A DNA stretch of 64,000 nt from Microbacterium sufflavum (GCF_023101165.1 NZ_CP078076.1:2666001-2730000); one strand, 5' to 3'; positions 17,773-26,929 are shown, counted from the stretch's first letter. Notes: generated from the sequence alone by a model not told the origin. Made by a program: numbers and translations.

Positions 17773-19140
17773 ATGACGACACCCGTGCGCGACGCTCTTC
17801 CCGACGACGTCCCTGCGCTCACCGGAGACGTCCTCGCCATCCGAGGAGGCCGACCGCTGCGTGGCCGGGTCGACGTCAAGGGCGCGAAGAACCTCGCCAC
17901 CAAGGCGATGGTGGCCTCGCTCCTGGGAGAGACGACGAGCGTCCTGCGCGACGTGCCGGCGATCAGCGATGTGGCCGTGGTCCGCTCCCTTCTCGAGGTG
18001 CACGGTGTCCGGGTGTCGGAGGGCGATGAGCCGGGCTCGCTCGTGTTCGACCCGAGCGACGTGGAGTCGGCGCACTTCGAGGAGATCGACGCCCACGCGG
18101 GCGCGTCCCGCATCCCGATCCTGTTCTGCGGGCCCCTGCTGCACCGGCTGGGCCAGGCGTTCATCCCCGACCTGGGCGGCTGCCGCATCGGCGATCGCCC
18201 GATCGACTTCCACCTGGACGCGCTGCGCAAGTTCGGCGCGATCGTCGAGAAGCTGCCGAGCGGCATCCGCCTGTCGACCGGCGGCACTCGCCTGCACGGC
18301 GCCAACATCCACCTGCCGTACCCGAGCGTCGGGGCGACCGAGCAGGTACTGCTGACGGCGGTGCGCGCCGAGGGCGTCACGGAGCTGCGCAACGCCGCGA
18401 TCGAGCCCGAGATCATGGACCTGATCGCCGTGCTGCAGAAGATGGGCGCGATCATCTCCTACGAGCCGAACCGCGTGATCCTCATCGAGGGCGTCGAGAA
18501 GCTCCGCGGCTACGACCACCGGTCGATCTTCGACCGCAACGAGGCGGCCTCATGGGCGTCGGCCGCTCTGGCGACGGACGGCGAGATCTTCGTCGGCGGC
18601 GCCAAGCAGCAGGAGATGCTGACGTTCCTCAACGTGTTCCGCAAGGCGGGCGGCTGGTTCGACATCCAGGAGGACGGCATCCTGTTCCGGCGCGACGGCG
18701 ACATCAAGCCGGTCGTGATCGAGACCGACGTGCACCCCGGCTTCATGACCGACTGGCAGCAGCCCCTCGTGGTCGCGCTGACCCAGGCGCACGGACGCTC
18801 GGTCGTGCACGAGACCGTGTACGAGAACCGCATGGGCTTCACGGAGGCCCTCGTGAAGATGGGCGCCGACATCGTCGTGCACCCGCGCGGGCTGCAGGAC
18901 GGCCCTCGCCGCGTGCCGCGCCGTGACCTGGAGCAGGCCGCCGTCATCACCGGCCCGACGCCGCTGCACGGCGCCGACATCGTCGTGCCCGACCTGCGCG
19001 GCGGCTACAGCCACGTGATCGCGGCGCTCACGGCCTCCGGCGAGTCGAAGGTGTCGGGCGTCGACATCCTGGCCCGCGGGTACGAGAAGTTCCTCGCCAA
19101 GCTCGACGCGCTCGGCGCCGACTTCGACGTCCTCCGGTGA
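17773..19140 (+). CDS. murA: UDP-N-acetylglucosamine 1-carboxyvinyltransferase
   Basis: Catalyses the first committed step of peptidoglycan precursor synthesis, adding enolpyruvate from PEP to UDP-GlcNAc. It is 455 residues, with a ~20-residue N-terminal extension compared with the enterobacterial enzyme. VKGAKN near residue 36 corresponds to the conserved Lys-Asn site. The active-site loop PDLGGCRIGDRP keeps the catalytic cysteine (Cys137). Mycobacteria have Asp there, which gives fosfomycin resistance, so this enzyme should be of the sensitive type. Repeated alpha/beta units follow (ATEQVLLTAVRAEG, GYSHVIAALTASG). The stop overlaps the GTG of plsC. Confidence 0.94.
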   Translation: MTTPVRDALPDDVPALTGDVLAIRGGRPLRGRVDVKGAKNLATKAMVASLLGETTSVLRDVPAISDVAVVRSLLEVHGVRVSEGDEPGSLVFDPSDVESAHFEEIDAHAGASRIPILFCGPLLHRLGQAFIPDLGGCRIGDRPIDFHLDALRKFGAIVEKLPSGIRLSTGGTRLHGANIHLPYPSVGATEQVLLTAVRAEGVTELRNAAIEPEIMDLIAVLQKMGAIISYEPNRVILIEGVEKLRGYDHRSIFDRNEAASWASAALATDGEIFVGGAKQQEMLTFLNVFRKAGGWFDIQEDGILFRRDGDIKPVVIETDVHPGFMTDWQQPLVVALTQAHGRSVVHETVYENRMGFTEALVKMGADIVVHPRGLQDGPRRVPRRDLEQAAVITGPTPLHGADIVVPDLRGGYSHVIAALTASGESKVSGVDILARGYEKFLAKLDALGADFDVLR

Positions 19141-19901
19141 GCCCGATGGCTTCCCGGTCGCCGGAGAAGACGCGTCCGAGTCTGTTCTGGCCGCTCGCGG
19201 CGATCGTCATCCCGCTCGTGTCGCTGCTCGCCAAGATCCGTGTCACCGGTGGTGAGAAGCTGCCGCGCGACGGCGCGTTCGTGCTCGCCCCGAACCACTA
19301 CTCCGAGTTCGACCCGCTGATCGTCGCGGTCGCCGTGTGGCGCATCGGCCGAGCCCCGCGGTTCATGGCGAAGGAGAGCCTGTTCCGTGTCCCCGTGCTC
19401 GGATGGGTGCTGCGTCGCACGGGTATGGTGCCGGTCGCGCGGACGTCGTCGGCGACCGCGGCCAAGCAGACCATGGCGCAGTCGGCGGAGCTCGTCGAGC
19501 ACGGCCGCGGCGTGATCGTGTACCCGGAGGGCACGCTCACGCGCGACCCGGATCTGTGGCCGATGCGCGGCAAGTCCGGCGCGGTCCGCCTCGCCCTCGC
19601 CGACGGGATCCCGCTGATCCCGATGGCGCAGTGGGGTACTCAGGAGATCATGGGTCGCTATCAGAAGGGCCTGAGCCTGTGGCCGCTGCGCAAGCCGGTC
19701 CGCGTGCTGGTGGGCGACCCGATCGACGTCGAGGATCTGCGCGGGCGTGCGACCGAGCCCGCCGCGCTGACCGAGGCGACGAGCCGCCTGATGAACGCGA
19801 TCACGGCGCTGCTCGAGGAGCTGCGCGAGGAGAAGGCGCCAGCGGAGCGGTGGAACCCCGCGAGCCACGGCCAGAAGGAGACCGGTCGACTTGACTCCTA
19901 A
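19137..19901 (+). CDS. plsC: 1-acylglycerol-3-phosphate acyltransferase
   Basis: Acylates lysophosphatidic acid in phospholipid synthesis at the inner face of the membrane. It is 254 residues from the GTG at 19137, or 251 from the ATG at 19146; GTG overlaps the murA stop as GTGA. One hydrophobic anchor lies near the N-terminus (LFWPLAAIVIPLVSLLAKI). Acyltransferase motif I is NHYSEFDP (HX4D) and motif III is YPEGTLTRD. The gene sits between murA and gpsA, and gpsA supplies its glycerol-phosphate backbone. It overlaps gpsA by 11 bases. Confidence 0.92.
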   Translation: MSPMASRSPEKTRPSLFWPLAAIVIPLVSLLAKIRVTGGEKLPRDGAFVLAPNHYSEFDPLIVAVAVWRIGRAPRFMAKESLFRVPVLGWVLRRTGMVPVARTSSATAAKQTMAQSAELVEHGRGVIVYPEGTLTRDPDLWPMRGKSGAVRLALADGIPLIPMAQWGTQEIMGRYQKGLSLWPLRKPVRVLVGDPIDVEDLRGRATEPAALTEATSRLMNAITALLEELREEKAPAERWNPASHGQKETGRLDS

Positions 19902-21024
19902 GAGGAACACACCAGCGGGACCCCGGGTCGCCGTGATCGGCGCGGGCAGCTGGGGCACCACGTTCGGGAAGATCCTGGCCGATGGCGGAGCGCAGGTCAC
20001 GATGTGGGCCCGCCGCGCCGAGCTGGCGCACGAGATCGACGAGGCCAAGCGCAACTCGCGCTACCTGCCGGGCATCAATCTCCCGCGCACCATGGCGGCC
20101 ACGCACGAGCTCTCCTCGGCGCTCGACGGGGCGGAGCAGGTGTACCTGTCGGTGCCGAGCCAATCGCTGCGCGAGAACCTCAAGGCGCTGCGACCGCTGA
20201 TCGCGTCCGGCGATGCCCGGATCGTCAGCCTCATGAAGGGCGTCGAGCGGGGCACGGGTCTGCGCATGAGTCAGGTGATCGAACAGGAGCTGCGCTGCGA
20301 CCCGGAGCGCATCGCGGTGGCGTCCGGCCCCAACCTGGCGCTGGAGATCGCGCGCGAGCAGCCCACCGCGGCCGTCATCTCGTCGCTGAGCCAGGAGACG
20401 GCGGAGGTCGTGGCGCGGGCCGCGCGCAACGGCTACTTCCGCACGTTCGTGAACACCGACGTGATCGGCACCGAGTTCGGCGGGGTGCTGAAGAACCTCA
20501 TCGCCGTCGCGATCGGCATCGTCGACGGCGTCGGCTACGGCGAGAACACCAAGGCCTCGATCATCACGCGTGGCCTGGTCGAGATGACCGACTTCGCGGT
20601 CGCGAACGGCGCGCAGCCGGAGACGCTGCAGGGGCTCGCGGGGCTCGGCGACCTGATCGCGACGTGCCAGTCGCCGCTGAGCCGGAACAACACGGCCGGG
20701 CGGCTGCTCGGACAGGGCTATTCGTTCCAGGACGTCGTGAAGCAGATGCAGCAGACCGCGGAGGGGCTGGCCTCGGTCGCCCCCGTGCTGCAGCTCGCCC
20801 GCGAGGCCGGGGTCGACATGCCGATCGTCGAGCAGGTGAAGATGGTGCTCGACGGCAAGATGGATCCCCGGGATATCGCCCCGCATCTCACGACGGACGA
20901 CGACACCCCGCAGGGGGAGAGGACCAACCATGGACAAGCAGACGGTGGTGGTGCTCTTCGGAGGGCGCTCCAGCGAGCATTCGATCAGTTCCGCAACGGC
21001 GGGGGGAGTGCTCGGCGCGATTGA
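19891..21024 (+). CDS. gpsA: Glycerol-3-phosphate dehydrogenase [NAD(P)+]
   Basis: Reduces dihydroxyacetone phosphate to sn-glycerol-3-phosphate for phospholipids. It starts with TTG at 19891, ten bases after AAGGAG, and has 377 residues. The Rossmann motif GAGSWGTTFG is near residue 17. Family landmarks are VSLMKGVERGTG, ASGPNLALEIA, the catalytic-lysine segment EFGGVLKNLIAVAIGI and GLGDLIATCQSPLSRN. The canonical fold ends near residue 345. The last ~32 residues (rich in Gly, Arg and Gln) overlap the start of ddl by 95 bases in another frame, which is unusual. Confidence 0.93.
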   Translation: MTPKRNTPAGPRVAVIGAGSWGTTFGKILADGGAQVTMWARRAELAHEIDEAKRNSRYLPGINLPRTMAATHELSSALDGAEQVYLSVPSQSLRENLKALRPLIASGDARIVSLMKGVERGTGLRMSQVIEQELRCDPERIAVASGPNLALEIAREQPTAAVISSLSQETAEVVARAARNGYFRTFVNTDVIGTEFGGVLKNLIAVAIGIVDGVGYGENTKASIITRGLVEMTDFAVANGAQPETLQGLAGLGDLIATCQSPLSRNNTAGRLLGQGYSFQDVVKQMQQTAEGLASVAPVLQLAREAGVDMPIVEQVKMVLDGKMDPRDIAPHLTTDDDTPQGERTNHGQADGGGALRRALQRAFDQFRNGGGSARRD

Positions 21025-22012
21025 CCGCGACCGCTACGCGGTGATCCCGGTGGGGATCACGCGCGAGGGCGCCTTCGTGCTGGAGGACGACGACCCGGCG
21101 AAGTTCCCGCTCGATGCGGCGCACCTGCCCGAAGTGGTCGACAACGGCACGCGCATCCTGTGGCCGGAGCCGGGCGGCGACCGCACGCTCCGCGTGGTGC
21201 ACCCTGGCGGCGCCGTCGACGGTCTCGGCGAGATCGACGTGGTGCTGCCCATCCTGCACGGACCGCACGGCGAGGACGGCACGATCCAGGGGTACTTCGA
21301 CACGCTCGAGGTGCCGTACGCGGGCGGTGGCGTGCTCGATTCGGCGCTGTGCATGGACAAGCACTTCATGAAGATCGCCCTGCAGGCCGCGGGCATCCCG
21401 GTCGCGCCGTGGGTCACGGTGCGGCGCGCGGCGTGGGACGGCGACCCGTCGTCGGTACGCGAGCAGGCGGCCGGTCTGGGCCTCCCGGTGTTCGTGAAGC
21501 CCGCACGGGCGGGCTCGAGCGTGGGGGTGTCGAAGGTGAGCGCCCCGGAGGAGCTCGATGCGGCTCTCGCTGTGGCGTTCGCGGAAGACGACAAGGTCCT
21601 CATCGAGTCGGGGATCACCGGGCGCGAGATCGAGGTCGCGGTGCTGGAGGCGGCGGAGGGTGTCCGCGCCTCGCTCCCGGGCGAGATCGTCCTCACGTCG
21701 CGCGGCTTCTACGACTTCGAGGGCAAGTACCTCGGCGGCGACGGGGTCGACGTCGTGTGCCCGGCGGAGCTGAGCGACGCGGAGGTGTCGGCGGTGCAGG
21801 AGGCCGGGGTCCGCGCGTTCGAGGCTGTGGACGGACGCGGCCTTGCCAGGGTCGACATGTTCCTCACGCCGTCGGGCGAGCTCGTGGTGAACGAGCTGAA
21901 CACGATGCCCGGGTTCACGCCGATCTCGATGTTCCCCAAGTGCTGGGTGGCCTCCGGGCTGAGCTACCGCGACCTGATCACGGAGCTGGTGGAGGCGGGT
22001 CTGCGCCGCTGA
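20930..22012 (+). CDS. ddl: D-alanine--D-alanine ligase
   Basis: ATP-grasp ligase that makes the D-Ala-D-Ala end of the peptidoglycan stem. It is 360 residues. The N-terminus has the expected VVVLFGGRSSEHSISS, which confirms the ATG at 20930 even though it lies inside the end of gpsA. Further motifs are LPILHGPHGEDGTIQGYFDT, CMDKHFMK, VFVKPARAGSSVGVSKV and the metal site LVVNELNTMPGFT. An 11-bp hairpin follows the stop. Confidence 0.97.
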   Translation: MDKQTVVVLFGGRSSEHSISSATAGGVLGAIDRDRYAVIPVGITREGAFVLEDDDPAKFPLDAAHLPEVVDNGTRILWPEPGGDRTLRVVHPGGAVDGLGEIDVVLPILHGPHGEDGTIQGYFDTLEVPYAGGGVLDSALCMDKHFMKIALQAAGIPVAPWVTVRRAAWDGDPSSVREQAAGLGLPVFVKPARAGSSVGVSKVSAPEELDAALAVAFAEDDKVLIESGITGREIEVAVLEAAEGVRASLPGEIVLTSRGFYDFEGKYLGGDGVDVVCPAELSDAEVSAVQEAGVRAFEAVDGRGLARVDMFLTPSGELVVNELNTMPGFTPISMFPKCWVASGLSYRDLITELVEAGLRR

Positions 22013-22017
22013 CCCGG

Positions 22018-22047
22018 GTTCCCCGCGGCGCTCAGCCCGCGGGGAAC
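22018..22047. terminator. Convergent terminator of ddl and the DUF3515 gene
   Basis: GTTCCCCGCGG (22018-22028) pairs perfectly with CCGCGGGGAAC (22037-22047) over an eight-base loop. It overlaps the last codons of the minus-strand gene and can serve both directions. Confidence 0.65.
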
Positions 22048-22514
22048 TCCACGCGGTCCGTGCACTGCGCGGTCGCGGGCGCCAGGCCGGACTGGATGCT
22101 CGATGAGAGGGTGTTCACGATCGACTGGAAGTCGATCTGCTCGCCGCGGCGGATGATGACCTCCACCGCGGGCTCGCGCCCGTAGGTGACGAGGCGCTGC
22201 CGCTCCTCCTCCTGATCGAGCACCAGCCAGTCGACGCCGCCGAGCGTCGTGCAGACGAGCGCCGATGGCGCGGGGGGCTCCACGCCGCAGCGCAGCACGA
22301 TCGTGGGGTCGCCCCAGGCGCCCGTGGCCTGCGCGTCGGTCCACACCCGGTCGAACCCGTCGACGCTGTCGGGGAGCAGCACGGAGACGGAGGCGCAGCC
22401 CGGATCGTTGGCGTCGTCCGCGGGTTCCAGGTGGACGGTGGTCGAGCATCCGGTGACGACGGCGGCGAGGGCGATCGCCCCGGCGACGGCGGTGAGACGA
22501 CGAGAACGGGGCAT
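22032..22514 (-). CDS. DUF3515-family lipoprotein
   Basis: A 160-residue secreted protein. A basic start (MPRSRR) and hydrophobic stretch lead to a lipobox-like VTGCSTT, so Cys23 is likely lipidated. The remainder is a small domain with three further cysteines (GCASVSV, RCGV, LVCTTLGG, AQCTDR) and the segment GVDWLVLDQEEERQRLVTYG. DUF3515 genes commonly sit between ddl and thiL in Actinobacteria, as here. Function unknown; the conserved position suggests an envelope role. It is divergent from thiL. Confidence 0.88.
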   Translation of the reverse strand: MPRSRRLTAVAGAIALAAVVTGCSTTVHLEPADDANDPGCASVSVLLPDSVDGFDRVWTDAQATGAWGDPTIVLRCGVEPPAPSALVCTTLGGVDWLVLDQEEERQRLVTYGREPAVEVIIRRGEQIDFQSIVNTLSSSIQSGLAPATAQCTDRVEFPAG

Positions 22515-22524
22515 GCATCCAGGC

Positions 22525-22530
22525 TACCTT
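22525..22530 (+). promoter_or_regulatory. -10 box of thiL
   Basis: TACCTT, seven bases before the ATG at 22538, giving a leaderless or nearly leaderless mRNA. Confidence 0.5.
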
Positions 22531-22537
22531 TGACGAC

Positions 22538-23533
22538 ATGCACTCCCGACCCGATGCCGACGACCCGCGCCTGGCAGAGCTCTCGGAGGGACGCATCCTG
22601 CGGTCGATCCTGAGCCGCACGACCCCGGGCGCGCACACGCTCCTCGGGCCGGGTGATGATGCGGCCGTGATCGCGGCGCCGTCGGGCTCGGTCGTCGCGA
22701 CGACGGACACGCTGGTGCACGGTCCCGACTTCCGACTGGCGTGGTCCAGCGGGCATGATCTCGGCTGGAAGGCCGCGGCCGTGAACCTCGCGGACGTCGC
22801 GGCGATGGGAGCGCGTCCGACCGCGCTGCTGGTGGCACTGGCGGTGCCGCGCGATCTGCGGCTGTCGTTCGTGGAACGGCTGGCCGACGGATTCCGCGAT
22901 GCGTGCGCGGCGCTGGCGCCGGGGTGTGCGGTGGTGGGCGGCGACCTGACGGTGTCCGATGTGCTGACGGTGGCGGTGACCGCTCTCGGTGACCTGGAAG
23001 GGCGGCCTCCCGTCACGCGGGCGGGTGCGCGACCCGGTGACGTGGTCGCGGTCGCCGGCGAGCTCGGTCATGCCGCGCATGGGCTCGCGGTGTTGTTCGG
23101 GCGCTTCCGCGACGGCGACGCGCCGATTCCGGTCGACCCGTCCCTGCTCGGACCCGGGGAGAGCGCGGCGGTGGCTGCGCAGCTGCGTCCGTCACCGCCG
23201 ATCGGGCTGGGCGTGGTGGCCGCGGCGGTCGGGGCGACCGCGATGATGGACGTCTCCGACGGGCTGGCGCTCGACGCGCGGCGGATGGCGGATGCCTCGG
23301 GGGTGACGATCGCGCTGGAGCGCGCCGAGCTCGGTGACTTCCCGGAGCGGGCGCTGGCGGGCGGGGAGGATCATGCGCTGCTGGCGAGCTTCCCGGACGG
23401 GATCCTGCCCCCGGGGTTCCGGGCGATCGGCACCGTGCGGGAGCGCGCGGACGAGAACCTGCTCTGCGACGACCTCCCGGTCGACGTCAGCGGCTGGGAC
23501 CCCTATCGCGACTGGGACTCCGTGGCGGGCTGA
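22538..23533 (+). CDS. thiL: Thiamine-monophosphate kinase
   Basis: Phosphorylates thiamine monophosphate to thiamine diphosphate, the active cofactor. It is 331 residues. Family motifs: LGPGDDAAVI for Mg-ATP binding, TTDTLVHGPDFR, KAAAVNLADVAAMGARP, VVGGDLT, MMDVSDGLALD and the C-terminal WDPYRDWDSVAG. The last 31 bases overlap the convergent rsmD gene. Confidence 0.96.
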   Translation: MHSRPDADDPRLAELSEGRILRSILSRTTPGAHTLLGPGDDAAVIAAPSGSVVATTDTLVHGPDFRLAWSSGHDLGWKAAAVNLADVAAMGARPTALLVALAVPRDLRLSFVERLADGFRDACAALAPGCAVVGGDLTVSDVLTVAVTALGDLEGRPPVTRAGARPGDVVAVAGELGHAAHGLAVLFGRFRDGDAPIPVDPSLLGPGESAAVAAQLRPSPPIGLGVVAAAVGATAMMDVSDGLALDARRMADASGVTIALERAELGDFPERALAGGEDHALLASFPDGILPPGFRAIGTVRERADENLLCDDLPVDVSGWDPYRDWDSVAG

Positions 23534-24117
23534 TCCTGTTCCGCAAGCGCGGCCTCGCCCGCGCGTTCGCACCACCAGAGCGCGGTGTCGCCATAGGTCT
23601 TCTCGCGGAACACGTGCAGTCCCGCCGCCTCGACGTCCGGACGGGTGGAGCGACGGGCACGTTCGACGATCAGCACCGCGTCGTCGCTCAGGAGCGGCGC
23701 GAGGGCGATCAGGTCCGCGGTCATGGCGGCGTCATCGAGGTCGTACGGCGGGTCCGTGAACACGAGGTCGTAGGGCCCCGTGGCGCGGGCCAGGTAGGAG
23801 CGGACGCTCGCTTCGTGCACCCGTGCCGGCGGCCGGTTGCTCGCCCTGGCCACGGCTCCCGCGTTACGGCGCACGACGGCCGCGGCGGGGCGACCCCGCT
23901 CGACCAGGTCGGCGGTCGACGCTCCGCGGCTGAGCGCCTCGAGCCCGAGGGCACCTGAGCCGGCGTACAGGTCGAGGACCCGCGCGCCGTCGATCGCATC
24001 GAGCGACTCGAGCGCGGCGAACAGCGACTCCCGCACGCGATCGCTCGTGGGCCGCGTCCCCGCCCCAGGAACCTCGAGACGGATGCCGCGCGCGCGGCCT
24101 GCGATGATCCTGGTCAC
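23503..24117 (-). CDS. rsmD: 16S rRNA (guanine(966)-N(2))-methyltransferase
   Basis: Methylates G966 of 16S rRNA in the assembled 30S subunit. It is 204 residues. It begins TRIIAGRARGIRLEVP, then has the SAM site VLDLYAGSGALGLEALSRGA and the N-MTase catalytic motif DPPY. The last ~20 residues (AALAEQDQPATESQSR) are a non-conserved tail that lies over the 3' end of thiL on the other strand. Confidence 0.95.
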   Translation of the reverse strand: MTRIIAGRARGIRLEVPGAGTRPTSDRVRESLFAALESLDAIDGARVLDLYAGSGALGLEALSRGASTADLVERGRPAAAVVRRNAGAVARASNRPPARVHEASVRSYLARATGPYDLVFTDPPYDLDDAAMTADLIALAPLLSDDAVLIVERARRSTRPDVEAAGLHVFREKTYGDTALWWCERAGEAALAEQDQPATESQSR

Positions 24118-24166
24118 CCGTTCACGATACGACAGGGGGCGACGACGTCGTGTCGGTCGCGTTCTC

Positions 24167-24172
24167 TAGACT
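24167..24172 (+). promoter_or_regulatory. -10 box of recG
   Basis: TAGACT, six bases before the recG ATG; leaderless arrangement within the 61-bp divergent region shared with rsmD. Confidence 0.6.
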
Positions 24173-24178
24173 CGGAGC

Positions 24179-26353
24179 ATGTCGCTCACGCTCGAATCCT
24201 CGCTGGAGGAGGCCATCGGCGCGGCGTCGGCCAAGACGCTGGGTCGCGCCTTCGGCATGAAGACCGTGGGCGATCTGCTGGGCCACTATCCGCGGCGCTA
24301 TGCGGATCCGGGGGAGCTCACGCCGATCCGCGATCTCCCGATCGGCGAGACGGTCACGATCGTCGCCGAGGTGCTGTCGTCGAGCTTCCGTCGTATGCGC
24401 AACCGACCCGGCGCGATGGTGGACGTGATGATCGGCGACGGGGTGGGTCGCATGTCCTTGACCTTCTTCGCGAAGAACATCGGCGCGGCCGAGTGGCGGT
24501 CGAACGATCTCGCCGTCGGCCGACGCGGGGTCTTCTCCGGCAAAGTGGGCGAGTTCAACGGCGTCACGCAGTTCGCGCATCCCGAGTACGAGCTGTTCGA
24601 TGATGAGGATGCGGCGCGCCGTCGGGCCGACGCGCGGGCAGCGGTGCCCATTCCCATCTACCCGGCGACGTCGGCGATCCAGACGTGGCAGATCGCCCGC
24701 CTGGTCGGCCGCGTGCTGGACGGGCTGACCGAGGTGCCTGAGCCGCTGCCCGAAGAGGTGCGTCGCGGCGAAGAACTGCTCACGGCGCGGGAGGCGCTCG
24801 AGCGCATCCACCGCCCCCGCACGCGCAACGACATCGACCCCGCGGTGCGCACCCTCCGCATGCACGAGGCGCTGACCCTGCAGACGGCGCTGCTGCAGCA
24901 GCGCCAGGCGGTGCGCGCCCTGGCGGCCACGTCGCGCCCGGCTCACCCCGGTGGGCTCCTCGAACGGTTCGACGCTGCGCTGCCGTACACCCTGACCCCC
25001 GACCAGGAGACCGTGGGCGCGCAGATCGCGCACGACCTGGTCGGTGCGTGGCCGATGAACCGGCTGGTACAGGGCGAGGTCGGCTCGGGAAAGACCCTCG
25101 TCGCGCTGCGCGCCATGCTGCAGGTGGCCGAGAGCGGGGGACAGGCCGCGTTGATCGCCCCGACCGAGGTCCTCGCGGCCCAGCACCTGCGCTCCATCAC
25201 GAAGATGCTGGGCCCGCAGCTCGCCCCGCTGCTGATGCCGACGCTGCTCACGGGTCAGCTCCCCGCGGCCGAGCGGCGCAGGGCTGCGCTCCGGGTCGCC
25301 TCCGGGCAGTCGCTCATCGTGGTCGGGACGCACGCGCTGCTGGGGGAGAAGACCACGTTCGCCGATCTCGGGCTCGTCGTTGTCGACGAGCAGCACCGCT
25401 TCGGTGTGGAGCAGCGCGAGGCGCTGCGCGCGAAAGGATCCAGTCCGCACGCGCTCGTCCTCACCGCGACGCCGATCCCGCGCACGGTCGCGATGACGGT
25501 CTTCGGCGACCTCGACACCTCGGTCATCCGCACGATGCCCGCCGGTCGCGCCGGCATCGAGTCGTACGTCGCTCCGCTGGCCGAGCACCCCGGCTGGTTC
25601 AACCGCGTGTGGGAGCGGGCGGCGGAGGAGATCGCGCAGGGTCGACAGGTGTTCGCGGTATGCGCGGCGATCGACACGGCGGCGAAGACGGCGGAGGCGG
25701 GCGAGCAGGAGCTTTTGGCCCCGGAGGGCGGGAAGGGGCCGCGCTGGGGCGTCGTGCAGCTCGACGAGGCGCTGGCCACGCATCCGACGCTCGGCGGCCT
25801 CCGGCGCGCGGTGCTGCACGGGCGCATGCCGTCGGAGGAGAAGGATGCGGTGATGCAGTCCTTCGCCCGCGGCGACATCGACCTGCTGCTGGCGACGACC
25901 GTGATCGAGGTCGGGGTCGACGTGCCCAACGCCTCGACCATGATCGTGCTCGATGCCGACCGCTTCGGGGTGTCGCAGCTCCATCAGCTGCGCGGACGTG
26001 TGGGTCGTGGCGGCGTGCCGGGGTTGTGCCTGCTGGTCACCGAGGCCGAGGAAGGCTCCGTCGCGCGGGAGCGGGTCGATGCGGTCGCCGCGACCCTGGA
26101 TGGGTTCGCCCTGGCCGAGGTCGATCTGGAGCTGCGGGGGGAGGGCGACGTGCTCGGTGCTGCGCAGGCGGGCGTGCGCTCGTCGCTCAAGCTGCTCAGG
26201 GTCGTGAAGGATGCGGCGCTGATCACCCGCGCGAGGGAGCTGGCGGAGGGGATCCTGTCCGACGACCCGGAACTCGCGCGCCACCCCGGTCTCCGCGACG
26301 CCATCGGTCGCCGCGTGACGGACGAGGACCGCGCGGCGCTGGCGAAGAACTGA
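24179..26353 (+). CDS. recG: ATP-dependent DNA helicase RecG
   Basis: Branch-migration helicase that remodels stalled replication forks and Holliday junctions. It is 724 residues. The N-terminal wedge/OB domain (ETVTIVAEVLSSSFRRMRNR) is followed by helicase motif I GEVGSGKT at about 299, motif II DEQH at ~402 and motif III LTATPIPRT. Late motifs are IEVGVDVPNASTMIVLDADRFG and QLHQLRGRVGRGG. The C-terminus is typical of RecG. It is slightly longer than the E. coli enzyme because of a linker around residues 495-530. Confidence 0.97.
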   Translation: MSLTLESSLEEAIGAASAKTLGRAFGMKTVGDLLGHYPRRYADPGELTPIRDLPIGETVTIVAEVLSSSFRRMRNRPGAMVDVMIGDGVGRMSLTFFAKNIGAAEWRSNDLAVGRRGVFSGKVGEFNGVTQFAHPEYELFDDEDAARRRADARAAVPIPIYPATSAIQTWQIARLVGRVLDGLTEVPEPLPEEVRRGEELLTAREALERIHRPRTRNDIDPAVRTLRMHEALTLQTALLQQRQAVRALAATSRPAHPGGLLERFDAALPYTLTPDQETVGAQIAHDLVGAWPMNRLVQGEVGSGKTLVALRAMLQVAESGGQAALIAPTEVLAAQHLRSITKMLGPQLAPLLMPTLLTGQLPAAERRRAALRVASGQSLIVVGTHALLGEKTTFADLGLVVVDEQHRFGVEQREALRAKGSSPHALVLTATPIPRTVAMTVFGDLDTSVIRTMPAGRAGIESYVAPLAEHPGWFNRVWERAAEEIAQGRQVFAVCAAIDTAAKTAEAGEQELLAPEGGKGPRWGVVQLDEALATHPTLGGLRRAVLHGRMPSEEKDAVMQSFARGDIDLLLATTVIEVGVDVPNASTMIVLDADRFGVSQLHQLRGRVGRGGVPGLCLLVTEAEEGSVARERVDAVAATLDGFALAEVDLELRGEGDVLGAAQAGVRSSLKLLRVVKDAALITRARELAEGILSDDPELARHPGLRDAIGRRVTDEDRAALAKN

Positions 26354-26371
26354 CGCCGTTCGGCCGTGCCC

Positions 26372-26377
26372 TAGGCT
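26372..26377 (+). promoter_or_regulatory. -10 box of coaD
   Basis: TAGGCT, six bases before the coaD ATG, so coaD can be transcribed leaderlessly and independently of recG. Confidence 0.6.
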
Positions 26378-26383
26378 GGATGC

Positions 26384-26881
26384 ATGAGCAGCAGGATCGC
26401 CGTCGTCCCGGGTTCGTTCGATCCGCCGACCCTGGGTCACCTCGATGTGATCCGCCGCGCGGCCGCCCTGTACGACGAGCTGCACGTGCTGGTGGTGCAC
26501 AACCCCGGCAAGGAGGCGATGCTGCCGATCGCGCAGCGGCTGTCCCTGCTCGAGCGCTCGATCGCCGAAGACGGCATGCAGGGCAACATCGTGATCGGCT
26601 CCTGGAGCATGGGTCTCCTCGTCGACTACGCGCGCGACGTGAACGCGGGCGTGCTGGTGAAGGGGATCCGCTCGCAGGTCGATGTCGCGTACGAGTCGCC
26701 GATGGCGATCGTGAACCGTCACCTGGCCGACATCGAGACCGTCTTCCTGCTGCCCGATCCCGCGCACGCCATGGTGTCGAGCTCGCTCGTGCGCCAGGTC
26801 GCGTCGCTGGGGGGAGACATCGCGCCGTTCGTTCCGCCGGCCGTCGCGTCGTTCCTCGACACCGGTGCGCGCGGCCTCTGA
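26384..26881 (+). CDS. coaD: Phosphopantetheine adenylyltransferase
   Basis: Transfers AMP to 4'-phosphopantetheine, the penultimate step of coenzyme A synthesis. It is 165 residues, the normal size. The nucleotidyltransferase motif is [19 protein letters not shown] (with TxGH). [13 protein letters not shown] and the C-terminal STSS-like region [16 protein letters not shown] are also present. It follows recG by 30 bases. Confidence 0.97.
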   Translation: MSSRIAVVPGSFDPPTLGHLDVIRRAAALYDELHVLVVHNPGKEAMLPIAQRLSLLERSIAEDGMQGNIVIGSWSMGLLVDYARDVNAGVLVKGIRSQVDVAYESPMAIVNRHLADIETVFLLPDPAHAMVSSSLVRQVASLGGDIAPFVPPAVASFLDTGARGL

Positions 26882-26917
26882 GGCCGCCCGTCCGGCCCGG
26901 TCGCAGGGAGACCCCGG

Positions 26918-26923
26918 TAGCAT
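26918..26923 (+). promoter_or_regulatory. -10 box of the DUF177-rpmF unit
   Basis: TAGCAT, six bases before the GTG at 26930; leaderless start on GTG. Confidence 0.6.
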
Positions 26924-26929
26924 TGAGGG

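Noticed and set aside
15580..18519. Long minus-strand open frame opposite leuCD and murA
   Set aside because: Antisense shadow of three well-identified genes; composition is His/Arg/Asp-rich without domains.
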